Source of the DNA: Prevotellaceae bacterium UBA1710
GTDB lineage: Bacteria > Bacteroidota > Bacteroidia > Bacteroidales > Bacteroidaceae
Direction: 5' to 3'
Length of the DNA stretch: 26,518 nucleotides
Assembly: GCA_002317355.1 (NCBI GenBank)
Contig: DCJC01000014.1
Span: 43,087 to 69,604, forward strand
Shown: positions 16,266 to 24,283 of the stretch, one piece after another
How positions within the stretch are numbered: the first letter of the stretch is position 1
How the letters are laid out: the number at the start of each line of letters is the position of its first letter
The notes under the pieces: model-generated
The model's input: the letters and a program-made list of their open reading frames with translations, nothing else
The model's database searches: none
What the model was told of the DNA's origin: nothing
Made by a program: the position numbers and the translations under genes

Positions 16266-17321
16266 ATGATACTATACAGACTTCCATATTCAGATGAAGT
16301 GATAACCATCGAATCAAACGAGGTTATCCGACTTCAGTCAATAGATGATTTACAGGGCCGTAAAGGCTTTGTAATGATGCCTTATGACCTTGAATCTGGG
16401 CATGAGATATTATTGAGCCCCCTCCCGACCTCCCCGAGTGGAGGAGAGGCCTACCACTGTGATAAACTGGAAAAAATATCAATGCACTCTTCACATGGAG
16501 CTCTCAGTGAAGAAGTTGTGACTAAAGACTCCTCCCCTTGGGGAGCTTGGGAGGGGGCCTTCTCTCTCTTCATGTCTGCTCTCCAGCAAGGCCGCTTTGC
16601 AAAACTTGTGCTCTCTCGTATGAGTGAGATAGAGTGGGAGGGTAATGAAGATGAACTTAAAGCTGCCTTCTACCGTGCTTGCACGATGTATCCTCGCATG
16701 ATGATCTATCTTGCATTTATTCCGGGTGAAGGCGCATGGATGGGTTGCACACCAGAGATATTGCTTTCTGGTACAGGAAATCACTATCGTACTATGGCTC
16801 TTGCTGGCACTATGTCGGTTCCTGATACCGTTCCCGTAAAGGAGATCGTATGGAGTGATAAGAACCGTAGAGAGCAGGAAATCGTGGCTGACTATATCCG
16901 TGAGTCGGTTAGTCCTTATGTCAATATCCTTGAGGAAGAAGGACCTTATACATCACGTGCAGGTCAACTGGTGCATCTCAAGACCGAGTTTCATCTTGCA
17001 CCTAAGGCTGGTTCAACGAATATCGCCCATCAGCTTATCAAGACCTTGCATCCAACACCTGCCGTCTGTGGATTACCAACAAAAGAGGCTCAAAAGTTTA
17101 TCAGAGAGAATGAAGGCTATGACCGTTCATATTACTCTGGTGTCGTTGGTATGCTCGATGAGGATGCAGAGACAAATCTGTTCGTGAATCTCCGTTGTGC
17201 ACATTTCAATAATGGCAAGTTACGGCTCTATGCTGGTGGTGGAATTCTCAAGGATTCTGAAGTTCAGTCAGAATGGAATGAGACAAACTGGAAAATGAAA
17301 ACAATTCAACAAACCCTTTAG
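16266..17321 (+). CDS. menF: Isochorismate synthase carrying an in-frame palindromic element
   Basis: The product has 351 residues and converts chorismate to isochorismate at the start of menaquinone synthesis. The chorismate-binding core runs from about residue 100, with GRFAKLVLSR, CTPEILL, ALAGTMS, HPTPAVCGLPTKEA, YYSGVVG and a closing SEWNETNWK, all in the expected order. Residues about 51-98 (LPTSPSGGE ... SSPWGAWEGAFS) are encoded by a copy of the palindromic element seen just upstream of the gene. This insert lies in the variable linker between the short N-terminal part and the core, where it should be tolerated. The reading frame stays open, so the gene looks functional. menD and the other men genes are not in the window. 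Confidence 0.9.
   Translation: MILYRLPYSDEVITIESNEVIRLQSIDDLQGRKGFVMMPYDLESGHEILLSPLPTSPSGGEAYHCDKLEKISMHSSHGALSEEVVTKDSSPWGAWEGAFSLFMSALQQGRFAKLVLSRMSEIEWEGNEDELKAAFYRACTMYPRMMIYLAFIPGEGAWMGCTPEILLSGTGNHYRTMALAGTMSVPDTVPVKEIVWSDKNRREQEIVADYIRESVSPYVNILEEEGPYTSRAGQLVHLKTEFHLAPKAGSTNIAHQLIKTLHPTPAVCGLPTKEAQKFIRENEGYDRSYYSGVVGMLDEDAETNLFVNLRCAHFNNGKLRLYAGGGILKDSEVQSEWNETNWKMKTIQQTL
16417..16558. repeat. Palindromic element, translated copy inside menF
   Basis: The arms at 16417-16445 and 16530-16558 match the intergenic arms at 28 of 29 and 26 of 29 positions, with an 84-bp spacer. The spacer end GTTGTGACTA resembles GTTGTAACTA at the same place in the intergenic copy. This supports common origin rather than chance G/C-rich sequence. 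The element is read in frame, without stops. Confidence 0.9.
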
Positions 17322-17346
17322 TGTGAATCTAAAACCTCATGTAATT

Positions 17347-19701
17347 ATGAAAAAAACAATCTTAACCGCAATGACAGTTATGAGTTTAAATGCATCTGCA
17401 CAAGCTCCAAAACTTACAAAAGACAACATCGATGAGGTGCTGTCAGCTATGACACTCGACGAGAAAGCACAACTGCTCGTGGGTGGTCTCTTTGACTTCT
17501 TCTCACCTGTGGCTGTAGCTGGATCTGCTGCACGTACTGTTCCTGGTGCTGCTGGTACATCTGTTGCCATCGAGCGACTCGGTATTCCTGAAACCATCCT
17601 TACCGATGGTCCTGCAGGTGTTCGTATCGACGCTAATCGTCCTGACACCCAGAAGACATTCTATGCCACAGGCTTCCCTGTAGGCACATGTCTTGCTTCC
17701 ACATGGAATGTTGACCTTGCCGGTCGTGTGGGTAAGGCTATCGGCAACGAGACAAAGGAATACAACTGTGATGTTATCCTTGGCCCTGGTGTCAATATCC
17801 ATCGTAATCCTCTCTGTGGCCGTAACTTCGAGTATTATAGTGAAGACCCTATGCTTACTGGTAAGATAGCAGCAGCATATATCAATGGCGTTCAGAGCGA
17901 GGGCGTAGGCGTTAGTGTTAAGCACTATGCTGTCAACTCTCAGGAGACAAGCCGTACACGTGTTGACGAGCGTCTCAGCCAGCGTGCAGCTCGCGAGATA
18001 TATCTTCGTGGCTTCGAGATTGCTGTTAAGGAGAGTAATCCTTGGACAGTCATGTCTTCATACAATGCCGTAAATGGCACATATTCTCATGCTAACTACG
18101 ACCTTCTCACCACTATCCTTCGTGATGAGTGGGGCTTCAATGGTATCGTGATGACCGACTGGATCGGTAAGCGCGAGAGTCAGGGACTCTTCACCGTTGA
18201 TGCCGTTAAGGCAGGAAACGACCTCATGGAGCCAGGATGTCAGGAGCAGGTGCAGGATATCGTTGATGGCGTGAAGAATGGTAATCTCAAGATGGAGGAT
18301 GTTGACAAGTGCGTTCGCAGAATGCTTGAGTATATCGTTAAGACTCCACATTTCGCTAACTATAAGGCTTCTGATGCTCCAGATCTTAAGTCTCATGCTG
18401 CTATCACTCGCGAGACAGCGGCTGAGGGTATGGTGCTTCTCAAGAACTCTAACAACACGCTTCCTATGCGTGATATCAAGAAGATTGCGCTCTTCGGAAC
18501 TGGTTCTTACAACTTCCTCTCTGGTGGTGTAGGTTCTGGTTGCGTGCATACTCCTTATATCGTTGATATGGTTGCTGGACTCAAGAATGCTGGTATCGAG
18601 ACAACTGCTGACCTCACAGAACTCTATCAGAAGTACATCGACTTTGCTAAGCTGAAGTTTGAGGCTGACCGTCCTGGTGACCGTTGGTTTGAGGCTCCAT
18701 ACATGGGTGATCAGAAAGTACCAGAAGTAGAGATAAGCGATCTCTTCATCTCAAAGCAGGTTGCAAGTTCTGATGCTGCTATCTTCACTATCTCTCGTCA
18801 GGCAGGTGAGGGTATCGACAGAAGCATAAAGGATGAGTTCTGCCTCACAGAACTTGAGCAGAAGATGCTCAAGAGCGTTTGCTCTCAGTATCATGCAGCA
18901 GGTAAGCCTGTTATCGTTGTTATCAACTCAGGTAGTGTTATCGAGACAGCAAGCTGGAGTGCAATTCCTGATGCTATCCTCGTTGCTTGGCAGCCAGGCG
19001 AAGAGGGTGGTAATAGCGTTGCTGATATCCTTACTGGTAAGGTTTGTCCATCAGGTCGTCTCACTATGACATGGCCAGTATTCGCTACTGATCATCCATC
19101 TACAGCTAACTTCCCACAAGATATGCCACTCTTCAGTTTTGAGACAATTCTCAACTATAGCGATGCTGGTGTTCCTGGTCGTGGCTACACTAATCATGAT
19201 GAGGATATCTGGGTAGGTTACAGATACTTCGACACATGGAATAAGTCGGTTGCATATCCATTCGGTTATGGCTTGAGCTACACCACATTCGAGTTTGGTA
19301 AGCCAACCGTTAAGAAGGTAGGCGATAAGATCACCGTTAGCGTTAGCGTTAAGAATACTGGTAAGGTTGCAGGTAAGGAGGTTGCACAGGTTTATGTTGC
19401 AGCACCTGAAGGTTCTATAGAGAAGCCAACTAAGGAGCTCAAGGCATTTGCCAAGACTGGACTTCTTCAGCCAGGTGAGTCTCAGACTCTTACCATGACT
19501 ATGGCTCAGCGTGATCTCGCAAGCTTCGATGAGGCTAACAGCCAGTGGATTGCTGATGCTGGTACATACAACTTCATGGTAGGTGCCAACGTTGCAGATA
19601 TCCGTGGCAACGCTCAGCTGAAGCTCACTGAATACACAGAGAAGACAAACAATGCCCTTGCTCCAAAGGTAAAGCTTAATCTTCTCAAGAAGAATAAGTA
19701 A
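17347..19701 (+). CDS. Secreted glycoside hydrolase family 3 (beta-glucosidase type)
   Basis: The product has 784 residues from the ATG at 17347, chosen because it opens a normal Sec signal peptide (MKKTILTAMTVMSLNASAQA). A GTG at 17323 would add eight residues. The GH3 TIM-barrel domain shows ILTDGPAGVRI, GPGVNIHRNPLCGRNFEYYSEDP, VKHYAVNSQE and the nucleophile Asp271 in GIVMTDW. The second domain holds the GEG motif near QAGEGIDR, often the acid/base site, and a fibronectin-like C-terminal domain follows. It probably acts in the periplasm on beta-linked oligosaccharides, with glucose or xylose specificity unresolved. It starts 25 bp after menF and ends within the first bases of the nested palindrome at 19700. 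Confidence 0.92.
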   Translation: MKKTILTAMTVMSLNASAQAPKLTKDNIDEVLSAMTLDEKAQLLVGGLFDFFSPVAVAGSAARTVPGAAGTSVAIERLGIPETILTDGPAGVRIDANRPDTQKTFYATGFPVGTCLASTWNVDLAGRVGKAIGNETKEYNCDVILGPGVNIHRNPLCGRNFEYYSEDPMLTGKIAAAYINGVQSEGVGVSVKHYAVNSQETSRTRVDERLSQRAAREIYLRGFEIAVKESNPWTVMSSYNAVNGTYSHANYDLLTTILRDEWGFNGIVMTDWIGKRESQGLFTVDAVKAGNDLMEPGCQEQVQDIVDGVKNGNLKMEDVDKCVRRMLEYIVKTPHFANYKASDAPDLKSHAAITRETAAEGMVLLKNSNNTLPMRDIKKIALFGTGSYNFLSGGVGSGCVHTPYIVDMVAGLKNAGIETTADLTELYQKYIDFAKLKFEADRPGDRWFEAPYMGDQKVPEVEISDLFISKQVASSDAAIFTISRQAGEGIDRSIKDEFCLTELEQKMLKSVCSQYHAAGKPVIVVINSGSVIETASWSAIPDAILVAWQPGEEGGNSVADILTGKVCPSGRLTMTWPVFATDHPSTANFPQDMPLFSFETILNYSDAGVPGRGYTNHDEDIWVGYRYFDTWNKSVAYPFGYGLSYTTFEFGKPTVKKVGDKITVSVSVKNTGKVAGKEVAQVYVAAPEGSIEKPTKELKAFAKTGLLQPGESQTLTMTMAQRDLASFDEANSQWIADAGTYNFMVGANVADIRGNAQLKLTEYTEKTNNALAPKVKLNLLKKNK

Positions 19702-19939
19702 CGTGAGTTCGACGAATTCGTTAGTCGCTTGATTGATGAGCCCCGAAGCGGGCGACACCTAAAAGGGCAGTCCGTGAGGGCTGTCAATCAGCGATATTTG
19801 ATTGATGAGCGCTGTAAGTGCGACACCTAAAAACTGGATGATACAATAGGTGTCGGACTTACAGCCCTCACAAACCAATACCATTCAATATAACAGCCCT
19901 TGCGGACTGCCCTTTTAGGTGTCGCCCTCTTCGGGGCTC
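19700..19939. repeat. Nested palindromic repeat, copy 1
   Basis: The left end AACGTGAGTTCGACGAAT overlaps the stop codon of the GH3 gene. Long arms 19738-19784 and 19893-19939 (47 bp, about 3 mismatches) enclose a second inverted pair, 19808-19828 with 19848-19868 (21 bp, 2 mismatches). The outermost right arm present in copy 2 is missing here. The element separates two converging genes and could terminate both. Confidence 0.88.
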
Positions 19940-19965
19940 GCGCATCATAGAGCTCTTTTGGGATG

Positions 19966-22695
19966 TTATTTGAAGTTTACGGTACACTCACCACTGCCTA
20001 TTCCTTCGGATGTCACCTTTATCTTCACCTGTCCGCTTTCATCCTGAGGCTGGATGATAAGAAGAGCCTTACCACGGAATGAAGTAGGAGTCATAGAACG
20101 GAAAGACTTCATATCGTATGGATGACCAGTGCCTGCAATGGCGATATGCTTGGCTCCTGATGTCTCAATCTTCAAAGGAAGTTCTGCGGTAGGGCAGAGG
20201 TTACCATCTTTATCCACTACATTGATATAGACATACACGAGATTATTGTGAGAGGAATTGACTGTGCCCTCCATTGTCTCTAACTGAATGCCTGTAGGTG
20301 CAGATGCAGTATTGAAGATAACGAAATCCTGCCCTTTACCCTTTACTCTTTCCACTTTACTCTTTACCCTTTCTACTTTACCCTTTACCCTTTCTACTTT
20401 ACCCTTTACTCTTTCCACTTTACCCTTTACTCTATCCACTACCTCAGCCTTAAGTTCTCCTGGCTCGTAGGCTACCCAGAAAGATGCTGTATAGTTATTT
20501 GGATTGATGTCCTTCTCGCCAACGACCTTACCATTGATGCTCAGACGAACACGCTTCTCACGAGAATACACATTGACACGGAGGGAGTCACTACGCTTTG
20601 CATTGATATCATGAACGACACGCCCCATCAGACTTGATGTCTTATAGTTCTCTGGACGTAGTTCGATAGGCAGATATCCTTTCCCCCAGTTCCAATGGTT
20701 CTCTTCTGCAGTCCATCCCCATCCGCGAATCTCCTCATGCTCACCTTGCGGAATGGCAGGGCGAACAGCCATGGCAATCTTACGCTCTCCCCAAACCACA
20801 TCGCGGAAGTATGACTGAGGCTTCTTGTTGCCAGTGAGGTCGATGTCACCACACCATGCGTTAAACCAAGGCCATCCCAACACCTGAATCCATGCATCGT
20901 TGGTACGCTCAAAGGTGTGACCTACACCAGCCTCGCCTACATAGTCTATGGCTGTCCATACGAAATCACCTATGACGTAAGGATGCTTGTCCATGAAGTT
21001 CCAGTTCTCAGCAATGGCACTTGGATATGTCTCAGTACCCACCATGATACGCTCAGGGAACTTCTCATGATCACTCTCATAGTATTGAACGGCATAGTTG
21101 TAGCCGCCAATATCCGTTGACTCGAAAGCGATAGGGGAGTCCTTCTCCCATGTCTTGCCCGGGTTATCCCAGTAGGTGCAGTTTGCGAGTGTAGTAGGGC
21201 GGGTGTTGTCATGCTGCTTTATGATTTTATTGATCATGAGGCCAATCTCCTTACCCCTCTCATCTGAACGCTGGTAGATTTCATTACCGATGCTCCAGAT
21301 GACGATACTTGGGTGATTGCGGTCGCGACGAACCATCAGGGCGGCATCATACTCAAAATTGGTTATGCCCATGCCCACAATCTTTCCATCTGCAATCATC
21401 TGCTTTTCCTTTGAGAAGAAATTGCTGTAGTCGTCAGGGCGCTTTGACTTCTCCCATTGGTCGAACACTTCATCAATAACGAGCATTCCGAGACTGTCAC
21501 AGGCATTAAGAAATGTTTCCGATGGCAGATTATGACTGCATCGTACAGCGTTATATCCTTGTGCTTTCAGCATTTCCACTTTGCGTATTTCTGCATAGTC
21601 AACAGATGCTGTTCCGAGCAATCCATTATCATGATGCACGCATCCGCCTTTCATCTTGACAACCTTTCCATTGAGCTTGAAACCGTCTTTTACGCTGAAA
21701 TCAAGTGTTCGGATTCCAAAGGGAATGGTAAGGGCATCACATTCCTTGCCGTCCTTGTTCACGCTGACGCGAGCTGTATAGCGGTATGGATCTTCTATAG
21801 ACCAGAGATGAGCTGACTTTACGGTCAGATCAGTATTTACTTCCTCTGCGCTTGAGAAAGACTTGACGGTAGATGAGACAACCTTGCCTGTATGGTCAAT
21901 GATGTCAACCTTCAGGTCTCCTGATGTGCTTCCTGCATTTGCGTTGAACACCTTAGCCTTAACCTTCACCTTGGCACTTTTGCTGGCAAGAACCTCAGAG
22001 CCGTCAACAAACACATCCCACTCGTTGAGATGAAGCTTGTCGGTTGTGATAAGCCACACATGACGGTATATTCCACTACCAGCATACCATCGTGAGTTCT
22101 GGTCAACATTAAGCGATTTGACGGCTATCTTTACCTCACCATCTTTACTCTTTACCCTTTCCCCTTTACTCTCGCCCTCGCTCTCGCCTTTCAACGCCTC
22201 ATTGAGACTAACCTGAAAAGGAGAATAGCCATACACGTTCATGGCAACCTTCTTGCCGTTGATCCATACTTCTGCATGATTATAGACACCATCAAACTGA
22301 ATGCTCACTTCCTTTCTTGCAAGGTAGTCTGCGAGTGTCTCACCTTGTGCGAGAGGCAGTTTGATAGTCTTTCTATACCATCCTTCACCGCCAATGGTCT
22401 GTCCCTGATCCATGTCACCTACATTCGTGCGGACGAAAGGTCCCACCTGTATCTCATTCCATATCTCAGTCTCAGGGCGATAGTCGGTTGGCACGAATGC
22501 TGGTTCCATGCTGAAGTCGTGAGGCACGGTTAGCGTTCTCCATCCAGAGTCGTCATAATCTGCCATTTCAGCATTGATGACGGCATCACGATGGAATTTC
22601 CATCCAATATCGAGGCTGCTTTTACGCTGGGCGCAGATGGTTGATGTGAAAGCTATTGCTGTGCAAAGCAGCAGTATGTTTTTGTAAAGTTTCAT
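19966..22695 (-). CDS. Secreted glycoside hydrolase family 2 (beta-galactosidase type) with repeat-derived insertions
   Basis: The product has 909 residues with a Sec signal peptide (1-23, ending TICAQ). A sugar-binding jelly-roll domain (about 25-220) and an immunoglobulin-like domain (about 225-330) precede the TIM barrel (about 335-640). The acid/base Glu472 lies in IWSIGNE and the nucleophile Glu555 in MVGTETYPS. Further beta-domains follow to the end. Residues 754-787 are a Lys/Arg-rich sevenfold-type repeat (RVKGKVE), and residues about 170-187 contain a related charged segment. Both are encoded by heptanucleotide repeats and lie outside the catalytic barrel. The substrate is a beta-galactoside or related glycoside, not resolved here. 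The start lies 27 bp after the rpn stop on the same strand. Confidence 0.9.
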   Translation of the reverse strand: MKLYKNILLLCTAIAFTSTICAQRKSSLDIGWKFHRDAVINAEMADYDDSGWRTLTVPHDFSMEPAFVPTDYRPETEIWNEIQVGPFVRTNVGDMDQGQTIGGEGWYRKTIKLPLAQGETLADYLARKEVSIQFDGVYNHAEVWINGKKVAMNVYGYSPFQVSLNEALKGESEGESKGERVKSKDGEVKIAVKSLNVDQNSRWYAGSGIYRHVWLITTDKLHLNEWDVFVDGSEVLASKSAKVKVKAKVFNANAGSTSGDLKVDIIDHTGKVVSSTVKSFSSAEEVNTDLTVKSAHLWSIEDPYRYTARVSVNKDGKECDALTIPFGIRTLDFSVKDGFKLNGKVVKMKGGCVHHDNGLLGTASVDYAEIRKVEMLKAQGYNAVRCSHNLPSETFLNACDSLGMLVIDEVFDQWEKSKRPDDYSNFFSKEKQMIADGKIVGMGITNFEYDAALMVRRDRNHPSIVIWSIGNEIYQRSDERGKEIGLMINKIIKQHDNTRPTTLANCTYWDNPGKTWEKDSPIAFESTDIGGYNYAVQYYESDHEKFPERIMVGTETYPSAIAENWNFMDKHPYVIGDFVWTAIDYVGEAGVGHTFERTNDAWIQVLGWPWFNAWCGDIDLTGNKKPQSYFRDVVWGERKIAMAVRPAIPQGEHEEIRGWGWTAEENHWNWGKGYLPIELRPENYKTSSLMGRVVHDINAKRSDSLRVNVYSREKRVRLSINGKVVGEKDINPNNYTASFWVAYEPGELKAEVVDRVKGKVERVKGKVERVKGKVERVKSKVERVKGKGQDFVIFNTASAPTGIQLETMEGTVNSSHNNLVYVYINVVDKDGNLCPTAELPLKIETSGAKHIAIAGTGHPYDMKSFRSMTPTSFRGKALLIIQPQDESGQVKIKVTSEGIGSGECTVNFK
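20332..20439 (-). repeat. Coding heptanucleotide array, 15 units, in the GH2 gene
   Basis: Read on the minus strand, fifteen 7-bp units of consensus GNGTAAA (GAGTAAA, GGGTAAA, GTGGAAA, GTAGAAA) run without a break. Three units make 21 bp and encode RVKGKVE-type heptads. The other two frames contain TAA within one or two units. Confidence 0.92.
22144..22171 (-). repeat. Second coding heptanucleotide array in the GH2 gene
   Basis: Four units on the minus strand (GAGTAAA, GGGGAAA, GGGTAAA, GAGTAAA) have the same consensus as the array at 20332. They are preceded by a degenerate GGCGAGA-type stretch. They encode part of the charged segment GERVKSKDGE in the sugar-binding domain. Confidence 0.8.
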
Positions 22696-22722
22696 CTCTG
22701 GTATAATCTCTTTTGACCAATA

Positions 22723-23625
22723 CTACAAAGTGGCTATTATCTGATTAACCTTGTTTATATCCAAACCAATCATGTCGGCTATTTCCGCCGATTCCATGCC
22801 TTTTGATAATAAACGCATGACAATTTCCTTGTCACGATCCGCTCTGCCTTCTACAATTCCTTCTGCCTTGCCTTCAGCATGACCTTCAGCACGTTCATTC
22901 TTCATGACGGAGAGGTTGGTTCGATATGTATCAAGACTTACATTGTATTTCATGCGTTCTTCCTCGCTCATGTGAACGAGTTCAGAAATGCCACCTACCT
23001 TACCAAAGATAGGCTGCTGTGCTTGGAATGGTAATGCTGTTGTCATAGTTTCCATATTTACGAGATTATACAACCAGTATTCGATTGGTGACTTAGGATA
23101 TTCGGTTGATTTCCCCTTGTAGTCGGGCAACTCGAGGGTAAATGCTTTCAGTTTCTCCGTGAATACCTCGCCAGTTTCATCTACCTTCAACTGGATAGTG
23201 CGGATAGCCTGAGGTTTGAGACCTTTCATGTGGAAGTTCATGAAGAACACTCCATAGACTGGATTCAGCTCATAGTCCCATGTTGAGTTACCTTTGCGTT
23301 CCTGTGAAGAGAAAGAACGAGAAAGATAGAACAGAATGCGGTCACTGAAATTCAGTTGTCCTTTGTTCTGCATCTCAACTATAAATTCACCGCCATCCTT
23401 AGTCTTGCAGCGTAGGTCGTAGATTACTCCACGGATTTCCTCCGAATCTGCCACTATATCCTTATCGATAAAAACAATATCTTCGATAGGTGACTTCGGA
23501 TTGAGTAAGTCCGTGAGAAAGGCAATCATGATGTCCTTCTCACCGAACACTTTCTTGAAACCATAGTCCGTAAGCGGATTAAGGTAGCGTCCTTCAGTCT
23601 GATATGTTTCGCTCATATTGCTCAT
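22723..23625 (-). CDS. Rpn family PD-(D/E)XK nuclease
   Basis: The product has 300 residues. The N-terminal start is typical of the Rpn/PDDEXK family (LNPLTDYGFKKVFGEKD). The nuclease core has Asp70 in VIYDLRC and Glu84 with Gln86 in FIVEMQNK. From about 245 comes a Glu/Gly/Ala-rich repeat tail (AEGHAEGKAEGIVEGRAD), followed by a helical C-terminus (MESAEIADMIGLDINKVNQI). Family members are DNA endonucleases, and some act in phage defence with an antitoxin translated from an internal start in the same gene. Met241 (ATG at 22903-22905) could start a 60-residue C-terminal product here. It lies upstream of the GH2 gene on the same strand with a 27-bp gap. Confidence 0.85.
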   Translation of the reverse strand: MSNMSETYQTEGRYLNPLTDYGFKKVFGEKDIMIAFLTDLLNPKSPIEDIVFIDKDIVADSEEIRGVIYDLRCKTKDGGEFIVEMQNKGQLNFSDRILFYLSRSFSSQERKGNSTWDYELNPVYGVFFMNFHMKGLKPQAIRTIQLKVDETGEVFTEKLKAFTLELPDYKGKSTEYPKSPIEYWLYNLVNMETMTTALPFQAQQPIFGKVGGISELVHMSEEERMKYNVSLDTYRTNLSVMKNERAEGHAEGKAEGIVEGRADRDKEIVMRLLSKGMESAEIADMIGLDINKVNQIIATL

Positions 23626-23687
23626 TTCGTTCTTTTGCTATAATTGTATTTTTTTGTTTGTTGCATATCCGTTAGGACAAACCCACA

Positions 23688-23708
23688 ATTTTTGCTATTG
23701 CAAAAATA
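23688..23708 (-). promoter_or_regulatory. -7 element overlapping an inverted repeat upstream of rpn
   Basis: TATTTTTG on the minus strand (23701-23708) fits the -7 consensus, about 75 bp before the rpn ATG. No TTTG lies 19-21 nt away; the nearest is only 12 nt distant. The element overlaps a perfect inverted repeat, ATTTTTGC-TATT-GCAAAAAT (23688-23707), which could be an operator. Confidence 0.5.
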
Positions 23709-23828
23709 ACAATAATCTTTCAAATACAGAAACTTTCCTCTGCCTTTAACATATTATTTGAACGTAATTGCACGAATTTCGGCAGATTGGGATTCTAAAA
23801 CGGATATTTATTGACTCAAAACATATAT

Positions 23829-23909
23829 AACGTCAGTTCGACTAATTCATCAGTCGCTTGGTTGATGTACATCCTTTCGGTGGTGGATGTTGGTGATCAT
23901 CTAACACCT
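23829..23909. repeat. Fragment of the nested palindromic repeat, copy 3
   Basis: AACGTCAGTTCGACTAATTC at 23829, followed by CAGTCGCTTGGTTGATG, matches the left end of copy 1 with few changes. The core differs and contains only a short inverted pair (ACATCC with GGATGT). It looks like a truncated or diverged member of the same family. Confidence 0.65.
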
Positions 23910-23983
23910 ATCTCACATTTTCCTACATCTTGCCGATGTCTTACTATCTTCTTACCCATGGTAAGATTCACGTAAGAAGTTTT

Positions 23984-24022
23984 CTAAGTGCAAAGATAAT
24001 ATATTAAAATGCCTTTGTCAAA
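23984..24022 (-). promoter_or_regulatory. Strong Bacteroidetes-type promoter facing rpn
   Basis: TTTG (24019-24022) is separated by exactly 20 nt from TATCTTTG (23991-23998) on the minus strand. The sequence just downstream has an inverted pair CTTCTTAC/GTAAGAAG and a 20-codon frame beginning MGKKIVRHRQ. The next real gene, rpn, starts about 360 bp further on. It could therefore give rpn a long leader or make a separate small RNA. Confidence 0.6.
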
Positions 24023-24114
24023 AGTTTTGAGCCAACCGATGCAATATCTTAGCATCATTTTAGAAATCGTGTATGTCTTATACGGAAATTGAGCATTGTA
24101 CATGCTTCCTCCGC

Positions 24115-24243
24115 TCATCTGCTGCTGTTCCTTCGCTCATCCTCTGCTACATCTCTGCTTCGGCTCTGCTCGAGCTCTGCTAAACCTCTGCTCCGGTAGC
24201 AGAGAAATGGCATTTTCAGGGCCTCGGCACGACGATGGCACAT
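24115..24243 (-). CDS. Candidate 42-residue ORF running through an 11-bp repeat
   Basis: ATG at 24241-24243 on the minus strand opens 42 codons (starting MCHRRAEALKMPFLCYRSRG) ending with TGA at 24115-24117. It lies 41 bp downstream of a promoter-like site at 24291. Its second half is encoded by the 11-bp repeat and is rich in Arg, Glu and Ser. No family is recognised. It may be an accidental frame in a repeat. Confidence 0.15.
   Translation of the reverse strand: MCHRRAEALKMPFLCYRSRGLAELEQSRSRDVAEDERRNSSR
24131..24204. repeat. 11-bp tandem repeat CTCTGCTNNNN with terminal hairpin
   Basis: CTCTGCT occurs at 24142, 24153, 24164, 24175 and 24186, spaced exactly 11 bp apart with variable 4-bp linkers. 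A diverged unit CTTCGCT lies at 24131. The last unit pairs with AGCAGAG (24198-24204) to form a hairpin. Confidence 0.85.
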
Positions 24244-24283
24244 CGGAATCACTATGTAGTTTACATGAAAGCTCTCTCTCAAT

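Noticed and set aside
19051..19758. 235-codon minus-strand open frame opposite the GH3 gene
   Set aside because: It lies antisense to conserved GH3 sequence, has no domain and ends in the nested palindrome.
24131..24204. CRISPR-like array
   Set aside because: Units are 11 bp with 4-bp linkers, far too short for CRISPR repeats and spacers, and no cas gene is present.
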